From positions 3,821-67,820 of the forward strand of contig JTDE01003476.1 in assembly GCA_014338405.1 (NCBI GenBank): a stretch of 64,000 nucleotides of DNA, given 5' to 3'. This document shows, in pieces, positions 13,001 to 24,000 of the stretch (positions within the stretch are counted from its first letter, which is position 1; every line of letters starts with the position of its first letter). Origin of the DNA: Paragonimus skrjabini miyazakii. Lineage: Eukaryota > Platyhelminthes > Trematoda > Plagiorchiida > Troglotrematidae. The notes under the pieces are model-generated. The model ran no database searches, was not told the DNA's origin, and saw nothing but the letters and a program-made list of their open reading frames with translations. The position numbers were made by a program, and so were the translations under genes.

Positions 13001-16000
13001 TTCGATGTACAGTTGCCTTTTTTTATACATATCATCTAAGTTAGTATTCACATCACTACTGGTGGTGTTTTATCGGAGGTATCCGTTTTGGCTGTCTGCT
13101 TATGACTACTGGTACCCGCGTTTGTAAGTTCATCATTCCATAATGTGTTGTTATGGTTCACCTGGGACAACCTGAAAGACATTCTTCATTCACTTGATTA
13201 CGTGAGTCTGATTCACTAAAGGGGGTTACATTCGTTTCCGTTTCACATCTTATGAATAATTGCACATTTTCCAACCACAAATTCTCACAACTCTCCCCAT
13301 GCTGCTAGTCCTCATCATTCCTCTCTCTGTGATGACGTAACTCTTTGTTTTCTGAACTCGGCTGGTTGAAATGTCTAACTCATTAGCTCTTTTGTTTTAG
13401 TTACTGTTGTGTACGGCGTTTGTGACAGGTTTCTTTTTGTTTTTGTTTTCTACAATGTTTGCTACAACTTACATTGTTTCAATTGCCTTTCGACGAATGT
13501 GTCTACTTGGACGACACGCCAGCAGCAGTCAGTCTATTTTGTTGTGATACTTGGTTGTTGTGCTACACAAAATGAAAGGAGAGTATATCCGCCTCAGAGA
13601 TTTAACAAGACGAGATGATGTTTCACTGTTAAAATCCTCTGTGTCCAAGCGTAGACATTCACTCCTGAGGTATCACACCTCACAAACAAAAATTCGAGTT
13701 AACTGTGCAAGCTTGCCGGACAGAGAGACTTGTAGTTTACTATCTGTCATGGGCAACATCAACATGCGATCCACCGAACTCCGTTAATCACTGTATGCTC
13801 TGAAGTCTGTGGCACAGACTGTGAGTTCTGTTGCATCTTTTCAAGATAGCGGGCACTATCTACATTCACTAACCTACTGGTAACTGCTGGTTTCTGTAAA
13901 CCATCTGCCGCAGCATACCGGTTGTCATCAACATCCTCATGGAGTGTTCTCTGTGCCCGGCGATAAATTAACGTTCTTGGTACATAACCCAAACACCCAA
14001 TTCTGTCTCTCTAACTACCGAGTGAACCAACTTGCTTGCCAAATGTTCACTTCCCAACTTCATCGATTTTTGCTCGTCTTGTAAGATTCACCAGACGAAC
14101 GTTCAGCTATGCGTACAATTTTCGCGGCTACTAAGTAACAGATATTTGAATCAGTCAGTTCCCTACAGAACATAACAGTTAAATCCGGTTGTGTTGTGGA
14201 CGCAAGCATTTCGTATTGACTTCATTAGTTTCACAATAACATCCATCTTTTCTATTAAACAACGATGGGGCGGGCTGAATGGTCAGTCGACTAGTCACTA
14301 TGTCCAGGGCAGGGTGAAATACACGAACAATTATTTCTGAACACACAATACCAGCTTCAGTCGATTGATTGAAGTCCAAAATAATCGGACCTGACATACT
14401 GGAACGGATACCGACCAGTTTCCGACTTCGCAACAAGAACTATCTGTTGCTCACAGCGAGTTGCAAATCGTTTCCTGCATGCGATGCAGTGGCCTGGCGT
14501 TTGTTTAACTGTACGCATTCTGCACACTATTTGGCAGTGTTTGCGATTAGTTTATTACACGTGAGATAGTCCGATATGGCCTTCAAACATGTGAAAGTGC
14601 CCTATTAGCATATCAGTAACCGAATGTATCTCCGCAAAATGACAGGATGCCTAGCTTATTCGCTGTAGCTCGCGTAATCGCGGCCCCCGCCCACGCAAAG
14701 CATACCATCAAACACTATAGACAAAGTTTATGGAACTGGGATTCACCTTTACTCTCAAAAAAATTGTTTCTATCCATGGCATCTCTTTAAACCTCCGATT
14801 GTGTCCGAATGAATTAACTTTGTATTGTATGATTCATACCCTTCCGTTCTTTCTAAATCCCAGCCACCGTTGTAGACAACGAACTAATTGGTATGGTGCA
14901 ATAGCGCTCCGTCGATCGGTGTATAAATTGAGTTAACCAGCCCACTGATTTCAACATTTTAAATTGGTTGGGAAAAAACGGTGTAGATCTGTGCTTGCTT
15001 CAGAGTGATGGCGTGCACAGAACCATGCCGTGACTTCAATTTACCAGATAATATTCTGAGACAATCAGCAAATGCGTTGCGGTTGGTTGTAAGAACAAAC
15101 TAAGCCCTTTTTGACCAACTGTACCAGTGCTCTGACTTCCGAATTTCTCATCAAGCAAAGTCTGTTGACTTATCAGCTGATCGGACGCACCTCCATTGTG
15201 TGGGCGACGACTTTTCAGGGATTGCTACAACAGGATTGACAAAAGAAGTACTACACCGCATGAAGATGTTGATATAATGCCGAATCTTCCCAAAGGATAA
15301 TGTCATCAAACGTCATTTGTAGCCCTTCCGCTACTACTTATCCACTGTACCCGTATGGCAAATACAACCGCATTTAATTCCAGGGGTGTTATGTTAGGCA
15401 GTTTTTAAGGATGTGCCACCTTTGATTTGATGAATTCCGTATTCCGAGAAGCAAAACAAACATACGCAACAATGCAATCAACCGTTTCTAACGCATCGGA
15501 GAAAAGGACAGCTGAAAACTATCGTCACGATCCCCCGATATTTCGTGACACAACATGGGAATTAAGTGCCGTCGATCGTTCTCACGTACACAGACCGTTC
15601 ATTCCACTCTTTCACATTGCTTCAGTGAACGAGATCGTCCCATCTCAAACAACCTATACAAGGTCTTTGTAATACTGGTTTGGTTAGTAAAATCGGCGGA
15701 CATACCGCTCCGAATATTTTCATCACGGACGAGAGAGAAGATAAAATCCCACGGTGAGTTAGTGGGTCTTTCTGAATTAAGAAACGCAAATAAAACTTAT
15801 CAATGAAGGCATCCTAAACCGGACAAGCCTTAATAAGGGCCCGAATTATTCCCAATTTGTTTGATAGACGGAAAATGAGGCTCAGTGCGTTCCTATCATG
15901 TGGCACTTAATGACGGAGTTTAAATTCCCCTTCCGAAAGCACAGCATACTTATGGAACAAAGTGCTCAGCCTCGACAACGTTCTCAAATAATATCAGGCA

Positions 16001-19000
16001 GTTGTCGACATCGAAGTTTTGACGTATTGCACTAGTGATATTCCGTTCACGTTCATTTTCGATATCTTCCACTATCTTCTTAAGCGCGAAACTTATACAA
16101 ACTGAGAAAGACACAGCCCCAGATGGATGTGTTCAAAATGTATATTGATAATGGAAACAACGGTAATTCCGTTTCATCGATTGCTGCATGAACAAGTTAT
16201 AGACTTCCATTCTTTTCGATTCCTTGGTAATTTCCAGCAGTACAACGAAATTAAGTGAAGAGTTATGAACGGGAGGCATCAGCAAGTACGACCGTTATAC
16301 AAAAAAGGACGGAAACGAATGAAGCCGCAGTGATACAACCTCGCACTTATTATGGGGAGCCAACGGGAACTATGCAACCTTGGTAATTAATAAACGTGGT
16401 TCACGTGAATACATTATGGGCAGAACTGGGGACACGCCAATGTGCGCGGTAAACGCACTCTAGTTGATTGGAGTTTGGACAGTAGGGCAACTGAACAGGG
16501 AATAGATTAAAAACAATCAGTACGCGCGGGCACGATCCTATCCCCCGATTCGGATTTTTCTGTCAACGGTTAAATATTTGAACACGTTTTACGGTACACT
16601 CTGACTTCTACTTCGCAAAAGAAGACTAGCATCGCTGTCACTGTTGTTCTCGTCACACGTCCCTCGTGCTTTGGAGTTGTTTGTCTGTTGACAAGACTTG
16701 TGTCGGTTGGAAAGTAAGTCTTAGTCTTGGAGATAAGGTGTCCGTCCTGTTATCTATGCCCCCGTTCTCCATTGTACTTGATGCTTGGTTTTTTTTTAGG
16801 CCAATCCGTGCTCTGAACTATCAGTACTTTTACAAAGTCTCTTGAATCATGGTCCCTGCAAGAACCAGAGGTGCTTGTTAGTCCACAACTTTTTGTTAGA
16901 ATACATGGGAGAGGACTGACATGGGTTCATAAGTTTCGACCAATAATGCATCAACACTTGTCATGTTTCGCGTTGTCAACGGAAATGTAAATACGAGCGT
17001 GTGAAATACGAATGCGAACCGCGTGCACCGTAACAAGTCGAATGTAACCGAATGAGTAGGTTACGACACATTTTCTATGTGACATTGTGTTGGTGTTCAA
17101 AACAGGGGCGAAAAAATTCAAGCCCAGTAACTATTGACGGTTTATAAGTTTGATGTGATCATATGGTGGATTCGGTAAGCTTCGAGGCCATCATTCAGCG
17201 AGAAAGTGAGGAACTTTTCGCAAACTCAGGTCCTCCTGACAGCGGTGCGAAAGATCAAAATTCACGCCATTCATTGTTTTTTGAGATCTCGGAAACTAGG
17301 TGTGTCATATGAGGTCATTGATTTTCCTTAACACAACTGAGTTTGTGTAATCACTGTACACTTCCGCTTTGGCGGTACACTCTGTTGCAATGAACGAATT
17401 TATAGTGATCGATCATGATTGGCGAGTAACTAGTGCTTCTGAGGAGCAGCTCTGCCGAATGATCTAGAAAAGTTCAGAGCAAAATTCCGGGTGTTTTTGC
17501 CTAGGTAAACTGAGTGTACCGTCATGCTCTAATTGCGCCGGAACGGAGCTTACGAAGCAGTAAGCCTTTTGATTGTAGGTGTAGTACGAGGTTTGGTTGG
17601 TTTATCAAATATAGGTGAAAACATTGTCATGCGTCATTTTTTTTACCCCCCTCCAACTTGGCATACCTGCCCAGCAAACGACACAGAACACCAATAGGGA
17701 CGTTACTTTTGAATCCCAAATGATCCCCAACAGAAGCAAATTAGAATTCTTGGTAATTATGGAGGCGCCGATTGGAGCTAACTGAATAGTCAACGCAGTA
17801 AAAACTATCACGTAGAGAAAGGGAGTCCTGTTGCCTTGCTTTCACTTTCCTAGCAAAGTACCCACATCCACCTACCCTGTAAGAAATAACCCTAGGACAA
17901 CGGTATTCTTCTGTGGTCCTAAGTGTAAAAGCGACACTTGACAACCTATCGCGGACAAGCAGCGCTCGATGTTCTTATGGACCATAGATGTTTTGGTTGC
18001 ATGCTTTTGCCGTAAACGAGTGTTGGTTATCATTATCATCAGCGACAACAGTGCATCCGTTCCTTGCTAATGCTTCACTGTTGTGCACCCTTGAGAAGAA
18101 ATACACGTTTTGATTGAGAAGCAACGAAAAGGAGAAGTGTCAGAGACGACTACAGCTAGACTCAAACTGTCAAATAACTGAGACATATGAGTGAGGCGTC
18201 ATCATTAAGACAGTTTCCTTGCGGCCTTCAGTACCACGCGTCGTTGATTGCAGACAAGCAGCGGCAACATTCACATTACTGAGTCCAATTAGCTGACATC
18301 CCTCCTGACATCTTCAGACACCAATTTCGTGAGTATCGAGAGCCTAAAGCCGAGACAGGAACTCCATCACGTGACCAATTTTTTGGTAAATAACTTGTTT
18401 CTAGACCAAGTCATATCCTATCAGCCCCACACCTTATGCCAGTCAGCTGTTGGAGATGGCGGCAAAAGTATACAACACCCGAGTGTCAAAGTTCAGCTGA
18501 CGCTAATTATCATACCTGCAAAGACGTTCTTGGGACTTTATGACTCGGGCTTTTGACAGAAAAGAATCGTTTTTCATCCAAGACATTGCGGTCATGTTTA
18601 TGCGGCGTAATTTGCATCATCTGTCATGAATCTGTGGATATTGAGTGATTACTTTGGGATCGATTCTCGGAGGATGTCTTTGAGTGGTGGACACAATTTA
18701 CTTCATTTTCGATATCTCTGTTATCCGAAATATATCCCTGCTGGAGAGTTTAACGATTAGCTTTATGTTGTCTGAATTGTGAGACCGAAAACTTTCTGCT
18801 CAGTGCGCTGTAACACGTGGGTGACTATTCAACTCGGGATATTGTTTATTTCAATGTGTAGTTGTTCATTTTTTGCTTTTATTATGCCGCTTATCACTTC
18901 ATGTTTGAAGGCCGTTCCTCATCTTTTCAAACATTGTCTTTTATTCACCAGTGAGAAGTTTGACGTTATTTCAGAATTCGACGAAGAGGAAACCATCTTC

Positions 19001-19813
19001 TATACATTCCTTTCCTGGACGGGATCTTGTTTTCTTTTCCCTTTGGGCTGTAGTGAGTGGACAAAGTATAACAGACACCGGAATACTAGTTACAGCTGGG
19101 TCCAACTTCACCTTTAAATGATTCTGCTAAGATATAGCAGGTTGGTCCAACTTCAAGAGTCTTTTGCTGGGGTTCATATCACTTGAAGAGACTAGTTAAC
19201 CTATTTACTAGACGTCTCATCACCTTCTTTGGAAAGTCCTGGCACGCGATTATTTATGTCAGCGACTTTAAAGTGCTAGATAGTCGGGGTGGTGTCGCTG
19301 GTCCCAGTTCGCCCACACAACGCAACGTCTACATTGAAGAACACAGTAGTCCAAACACGATGCGATAACGCAACAGAAAACGAAGTCCAGCGAGCCCCAC
19401 CTCGATATGCTCTGCTTAGTGGCCTGAACGGTTGAGCGTACCATTTTCTTGGCTTTTTTCCACCAAGAAGTTATTGGTTTAAGTAGGCTGTTGTGAGCCA
19501 TTTATCTTCGTTGGTTCTATTTGGTAAATTCTTGACAAGTCACCCGTGGAGTGTCGGTCAATCTGTAAACAATAGCGTTTCAGTCTTTTGCTTACCTGAC
19601 TGTATCTAAAATACACACAGGCGATTAGATGTACAGTTTGCTTATTTTGAACAGATAACCGAGACGTTCATTTTTTTCTCCACTGTATGCTGTGCCTTCC
19701 TTTATTCCCCAGGAACTTACTTTCTCTATGCGGTCATTACATTGCTTGCCATTCTGTTTGTCTACAAGTTCGTTCCGGAGACTGGCGATATCACTTTGGA
19801 AGAAGTCAGTTAA
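1040..19813 (+). CDS. SLC2A13: Gene A: proton/myo-inositol cotransporter-like sugar porter (9 exons, 598 aa)
   Basis: Joining 1040-1080, 1118-1271, 1312-1498, 1547-1706, 2558-2880, 8952-9381, 9844-9985, 12713-12971 and 19713-19813 gives 1797 nt in one frame, with GT-AG at every junction. The protein is a 12-helix major facilitator of the sugar porter family. GGLLFGYDTG (33-42) is in helix 1, GRKP (88-91) in loop 2-3, PESPRWL (202-208) after helix 6, QQLVGIN (321-327) in helix 7, PWTINSELYPTWARSTG (520-536) in helix 10, and a PET motif at 587-589. A Cys-rich extracellular loop (Cys 429, 435, 438, 444, 447, 460, 476, 493; sequon NGS at 457) is the hallmark of SLC2A13/HMIT, which imports myo-inositol with H+. 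Oddities: the usual PETKG end motif reads PETGD, and only nine residues follow the PET motif. Family assignment is strong; substrate is inferred. Gene B (57953-39250, - strand) is its paralog. Confidence 0.93.
1118..1271 (+). CDS. SLC2A13: Gene A exon 2 (helix 1)
   Basis: This exon follows a 37-nt intron ending in ACAG and ends at donor GTAAGT in phase 0. It encodes residues 14-65, including helix 1 with GGLLFGYDTGVISGA, the conserved first-helix signature of HMIT-type porters. Confidence 0.9.
1312..1498 (+). CDS. SLC2A13: Gene A exon 3 (helices 2-3, start of 4)
   Basis: This 187-nt exon follows a 40-nt intron (acceptor CCTAG) and ends at GTGAGT in phase 1. It encodes helix 2, the DWAGRKP loop 2-3 motif of major facilitators, helix 3 and the start of helix 4 (GGRLIVGFGI). 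Gene B exon 3 is also 187 nt. Confidence 0.92.
1547..1706 (+). CDS. SLC2A13: Gene A exon 4 (helices 4-5)
   Basis: This 160-nt exon follows a 48-nt intron and ends in phase 2 at GTTAGT. It encodes PVYIAEISPSVLRGTLVTLN, the end of helix 4 and loop 4-5 typical of sugar porters, then helix 5. Gene B exon 4 is also 160 nt. Confidence 0.92.
1707..2557 (+). other. Gene A intron 4
   Basis: An 851-nt intron with donor GTTAGT and acceptor TTTTAG. I see no gene or recognisable repeat in it; an AT-rich patch lies near 2225-2275. Confidence 0.7.
2558..2880 (+). CDS. SLC2A13: Gene A exon 5 (helix 6 and central cytosolic loop)
   Basis: This 323-nt exon encodes helix 6, the PESPRWL motif (202-208) and the large cytosolic loop. 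The distal half of the loop is acidic and serine-rich (residues about 235-285) and is the most divergent segment between the paralogs. It ends with one codon base at donor GTATGT (phase 1). Confidence 0.92.
3059..3188 (+). repeat. Non-LTR retrotransposon 3' tail, copy 1
   Basis: About 130 bp starting TTAGGTCC, with a pyrimidine-rich block, the shared core GGTTGTGTGGCAGTTAAG and a terminal (ATG)n run at 3175-3187. It matches 20974-21099 in the same orientation with scattered differences. A short tandem-repeat end is typical of RTE-clade LINEs, and the LINE 3' end at 10430-10938 also finishes in (ATG)n. Assignment to RTE is inferred. Confidence 0.6.
8188..8721 (+). mobile_element. Solo LTR, copy 1
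   Basis: A 534-bp GC-rich unit beginning TGTGATGG and ending GCTACA, so it has TG...CA termini. It is colinear with 52337-52856. Near the right end AATAAA is followed about 20 bp later by the terminus, as in an LTR polyadenylation region. Flanking 4-mers are ATAT and ACAT, a decayed target duplication at best. A run of 13 C lies at 8533-8545. No retroviral-type coding sequence is adjacent, so this is a solo LTR, probably Gypsy-like because copy 2 has a 4-bp duplication. Confidence 0.7.
8952..9381 (+). CDS. SLC2A13: Gene A exon 6 (helices 7-9)
   Basis: This 430-nt exon was joined at GAAG|GC because that acceptor restores the codon left by exon 5 and the same site is present in gene B. It encodes helix 7 with QQLVGINTVMYYSASII, helix 8, the RFRRRT loop 8-9 and helix 9, ending with Cys 429. 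Positions 9062-9207 are identical, base for base, to gene B 46012-45867. Confidence 0.9.
9844..9985 (+). CDS. SLC2A13: Gene A exon 7 (Cys-rich extracellular loop)
   Basis: This 142-nt exon follows a 462-nt intron and ends at GTAAGG in phase 0. It encodes six cysteines in CDSCMRTNMCGFCYN and downstream, plus an NGS sequon. This loop between helices 9 and 10 separates HMIT from ordinary GLUTs. Gene B exon 7 is also 142 nt, with about 12 differences. Confidence 0.92.
10430..10938 (+). mobile_element. Non-LTR retrotransposon 3' end (RTE-like C-terminus plus tail)
   Basis: The open frame ending at 10806 carries the C-terminal region of trematode endonuclease-reverse-transcriptase LINEs: VRRRVFG, then SLQWLGHVLRMS, PRGGQPTTWSRNMK, then GRCRLRGWGPRDHSSRWLET. 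The frame from 10171 to about 10430 is not recognisable. After the stop, a 3' UTR runs to an (ATG)n tail at 10925-10937. Upstream polymerase and endonuclease domains are absent, so this is a 5'-truncated copy. The last ~120 codons read through intact, suggesting moderate age. Confidence 0.8.
11844..11863. repeat. (TTA)n microsatellite
   Basis: Six and two-thirds perfect TTA units inside intron 7 of gene A. Confidence 0.9.
12713..12971 (+). CDS. SLC2A13: Gene A exon 8 (helices 10-11)
   Basis: This 259-nt exon (acceptor TTGTAAG, donor GTGAGT, phase 1) encodes the last loop cysteine (493) in DHCPTPYGW, helix 10, the PWTINSELYPTWARSTG block and helix 11 (NWIANVLVSLTFLSLTE). The open frame continues past the donor, but the splice is supported by gene B, which has the same exon length. 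Confidence 0.92.
12972..19712 (+). other. Gene A intron 8
   Basis: A 6741-nt intron with donor GTGAGT and acceptor TTCCCCAG. Apart from a faint LINE reverse-transcriptase relic near 16100-16380, I recognise nothing; the 112-codon open frame at 18779-19117 shows no family motif. Confidence 0.7.
16100..16380 (+). pseudogene. Decayed LINE reverse-transcriptase fragment
   Basis: Reading through stops and frame changes, short pieces resemble non-LTR reverse transcriptase: APDGC near 16115, then RPLYKKGRKRMKPQ, a stop and YNLALI near 16285-16340, where intact elements have a PIYKKG...YRPISL-type motif. No frame is continuous. This is a weak assignment. Confidence 0.35.
19713..19813 (+). CDS. SLC2A13: Gene A exon 9 (helix 12, stop)
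   Basis: This 101-nt terminal exon completes the codon left by exon 8 as Gly, encodes helix 12 (YFLYAVITLLAILFVYKFV), then PETGDITLEEVS and the TAA at 19811. Gene B ends the same way but has eight more codons (exon 9 is 125 nt). Confidence 0.9.
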
Positions 19814-20973
19814 AGACTAGACCAACGGAATTATTTTGACTGATGAACCTGCGTTCCTGTGGCAATGGTCTTTGGTTTACATTTCCATTGAATTTGCTCT
19901 TTATCCAGCTGATTCATTCTGTGATCGTCGTGCTACATTCCTTTTTTCATCAGCGGTTATCATCTGACTGAAATTCCTATGGTTGTTTTTCGGGAAAATG
20001 CTATGCTCTTCTCTCATCACTGTCTTTCGGAAAATTGTTTTACCCTTAATTTTCGTCTTTCATTGGATACATGGTGCTATTTTGTATTGATTTCTTCATA
20101 GTCATGAAGTCCGTTTTCTACATAAATAGCGAGATCGTGAGTTGGCTTTATTCTCATGGGTGGGCGTACGCGTGTGTTTTTATGTCGGTTTTCTTTTAAC
20201 ACCCGAAACTGTGGTGTGTGTGATAGAGACTTCCCAAGAAATCGCGGATTCAAAATTGTTATCGAGTGAGATATACTGTCATAGTGCTGATGTTTTCTAG
20301 CCCGTGAGACATATCCCACATGCATGGTCGTTTATCTAGTTGATAATTAACCGGATTCACAGAAAACTTTCGAATGGGAATCAGCTGAGAACGCTTTTGT
20401 GCGTCTCATTTTTTGTTGGATGGTTGATAAAGATAAGATAAATCGGTAGGTTTTCGGTTTTGAAGGGTTGATAGTAGTATAGTCAGCAATTAAAAACTTT
20501 GAGTGAGAAAGGCTGTAACTCCTGCAACCCAGTCAACTATACTACCATGAAATTCGAGCACTTCAGACTGGGTTCAAATATGGCTACTTTCTACCCAAAA
20601 CATGATTTCACTGAGTCGTCCCAACGCTTGTAGGTCAAAATCAGTCATACTACTTATATCAATGTGAAGAGTTAACAGATTATTCTTTTAGTCCTATTTT
20701 TCTCACGCTTTCCCTATATCCAAGAACATTTTAACTCCTACTTGGACCTTCGTGTGGTATGCCAAAGGAAACAGCTGATTCAAAGTATTGAGCGGTGTTC
20801 ATAAACTGATAACTGTCACTGGGATTGATGTACTCTGGAAAACGCTCTCGGAATAAACTGTACTCAGAAAATGGAACAAAGAGCCGCAGTGCAGTTACAC
20901 TGCATATTCCTCAATTGAATAAGTTAAAAAGTTCTAGAACAAAACTGTTCTGCACCCGTTCTTGAACTATCGG
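19814..20973. other. 3' flank of gene A
   Basis: Expected to hold the 3' UTR. No AATAAA lies close to the stop; an ATTAAA near 20489 and an AATAAA at 20852-20857 are the nearest candidates and neither is convincing. No gene seen. Confidence 0.4.
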
Positions 20974-21099
20974 TTAGGTCCCCTACCCTCTCCCTTTTTT
21001 ATGTCTTCCTAAACAGGGTTTGTTTCTTCTTCTTCATGGTTGTGTGGCAGTTAAGCATCAGTGTGAACCACTGATGTATTGTTGTCTATGATGATGATA
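20974..21099 (+). repeat. Non-LTR retrotransposon 3' tail, copy 2
   Basis: About 126 bp matching 3059-3188: it starts TTAGGTCC, contains GGTTGTGTGGCAGTTAAG and ends in (ATG)n at 21088-21098. Same strand as copy 1. Both copies begin at the same base, so they are either tail-only truncations or a short non-autonomous element. Confidence 0.6.
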
Positions 21100-24000
21100 A
21101 TTTTGAACTATCTGGTAGCCGTAGTTATATATGCAACCCGTGCTGTAATAAACTGTCAGTTCATATCATTTCCACCCTTGTTCTCTGTGTTGTTGCGTGT
21201 AGAATTTCTCCAAGGGATTAACCACTCGCATTACCTCGAAGAGAGCTTATCAACGCGATTAAGTTCTTGTTTGCCGGGTGTTGGATCCAATTGGGAAAAA
21301 TCCCAGTTGTGACTGGTTTTAAACTAAAAATGGCTGCTGTCATGAAACGGACGAATACCATTAATGCCTTCCGCAGTAAGACCTTGTGGTCTATTTTCCA
21401 TGATATAGCTTTTAGGGGATGTTTTCCCACTTTAGTACTTGACAATTACTGGTCACAGTATCAACGTGTATGTTGCACATTGTGAGGAAACGGATAAGAC
21501 CGATGACGCATCGTATATGTTTGAAAAAATTTGGTTTCATCCTCACCCTAGTTGACTTTGAACGATTTAAATTCACTTAAATCCAAATCACGAAAAAATT
21601 GAAAGGACCCCCGCCTGGTGGTCATCAGGATAACAAACACTCTTTGATATACACAAAATAAGGGCGGTATCTGATTGTAAGTGCCTTTGCCTACCGTTGT
21701 AAACATTTGGTCTCAACTAAAAGCCGCACAAATCACCTGTGGAGCAATCACAAGTTGTTTCATGAGGTGACGCTTGCTGCATCTAGGTGGTCGTTAGGCT
21801 ATTTGGTGGTTATAAAACCGGTTGTTTAGCAACCGGTTCCAGACTGGTGCTCAGTTCTGCCAGAGTTGCTTTCTCCGTATGCACATTTTTCTTCATAGAT
21901 AATAGTTTGGTTTGATGAACCAAAGTATCAGTTGTGTGGAAAGCAGCTGACCCTTATAGCTGTTTAACTAATCGACACACGTTATCTCCTTCAAACGGTA
22001 ATCAGTATCTTCTGAAGACCGTGGTTTGCGCGTTATTCTTGGTAAAATATCTCACATCCTTTCGGATATCAATTTTCAAGATGAATCTGCTTAAGTCGAC
22101 CTATCTCGTCATCTAAAACATCAGTAGTGCGAATCCACACAAGCATTGTGTGGACCAATCCTATCTCATATTCTATTAGAGCAGAGCTGTGAAAGTACGG
22201 GCATTAGCCGTTCTGCATATTCTTTTGATGGATAACCTGCTAATCACATGCTGCCATTCCCTAATCTTGTTGGTACATAGGACCAGCACTCGTATCACGA
22301 TCTAATATGTGTTTGGGTGCGAACGGATCGTTTGATATGGGCGGTCTTTGTCAGGAGACGCATCTCCTAACGAGGCAGCAAGAGCCAACCACGTCATATC
22401 GATTGACCGACCCGGCTTCGAGTTAATTGATGTTTTAACTCACTCAGCTAATGAGTTTCACTCCGTAAATCAGACTGCAGGTGCGCGATCGAACGCCTGT
22501 GCGTTATCTAAATTGTTTTCTCGCGTTCACTTTCTGATGCCCTCTATAACGTGATTTGTTCTAACGCTTTGACTGCCACATACGATCGCCTCGATTGATT
22601 TGCTATGAATCTTGTCGGCCATAAATTCAGAGCCTCTGTGGCCTAATTCTGTCTCGTTTCGTCCTCCCAATAAACGGTGTTGCCTCACCTGTTCTCTTTC
22701 TCGGTTCTGGGTCAAGCGATTGAGGTCGTACCAAAAGGGACGATCCAATAGTCTCGATCAGATCTAATCAGTAACGATTGAGGAATCATTCTCAACGTAT
22801 TTTCCATCAACATTCAGACTGTGCGGTTTTTCTTGCTGTTAGCTTCTAATGATTAGCTACGAAAATATCGTCTAAGACCGGAACAAGTTGGTTGCACAAT
22901 ATGACTAGTTCAACCTGCTGTTTGTGTTTTCCTTGAAAAGGTGGTCATACAGTCAATGTACCCAATAGTACTAGCCAGTTCAGTTTATTTAAAATGGCAG
23001 TCTTTATCCTGTTTGGGTAATAATATTGCAGCAAGAAGTTGTTCATTTCTTTTAATTTGCAATCAGCGCACCATTGCGTTCGTCCAATACGTTTGGGTTT
23101 TATGAAATCTCATTTATCATTCAGATTCATCACGGGCTTGTTTATCAAAAGTGGTTGGTCTAACACAGTATGGACGCCATGTGTCCGTTGAATGTACATA
23201 CACTGTTTACATCTTGAACACTTAGTAGTAAGATATTAACCATGCTTGCCCAGAAGATCACACTACTGGTTATAATGAGGCTTTAATCAGGAGGATATGG
23301 ATCAGTTGGCAACACTCACGTGATGGATACTGCTGTAGGTTATCAGCGGAACTTACATGTTGATGCGTCTCGTCGTATGAGAACTGATTATCCTGGGTAA
23401 CAACGGTTCCAATATCTAGTTGAGCGTGGTTAAGGCCACCACGAATGTCTGTACCGCCGCTGTGGTCGAAAACCATTGTTCATAATTTATTAATGAGCAT
23501 CTCACGTATAAATATTCATAAAGAAGGACTTCCTGGCGATTCCGTTTAACCTAGAACAACCGACGTTTAGCTGTATCCAGAACGAGTCTAAGTGAAAGTG
23601 ACGTTTACGCTGTGTTCAAAGTAGACCTGTACGACGGACTCTGCAGTGCTCAGTTTGGTGCGATTTAAGTTCAATAAGATACTGCGAATAGCTAGACCCA
23701 ACCTACTACTCAATAAACGCGCTTCTGGAATTGATTTCGTACTATGAAGCTGGTTGTTGACTTCTGTAATCAAACACAAAATACGACGTACAATATCTTA
23801 CGAAGATAAGATCAACATGAAAAGTTAAACAGTTTGGATGAAAGTCCCCCTGCCTTCAATTTGGTTTACTGATTTTAACTGAACGTATACAAGTGTGCAA
23901 AACAACAGCAAGCGGGAGCGCTAGGTGGGCCTAACAAGCTCCGCGACATTCTTTCATTAACTCATTTGTGAATATGGATTGCGTCGCATCTCGTAATGAA

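Noticed and set aside
18779..19117. A 112-codon open frame in gene A intron 8
   Set aside because: Mixed hydrophobic/Cys-rich composition without motif; it lies wholly within an intron and has no splice-consistent partner.
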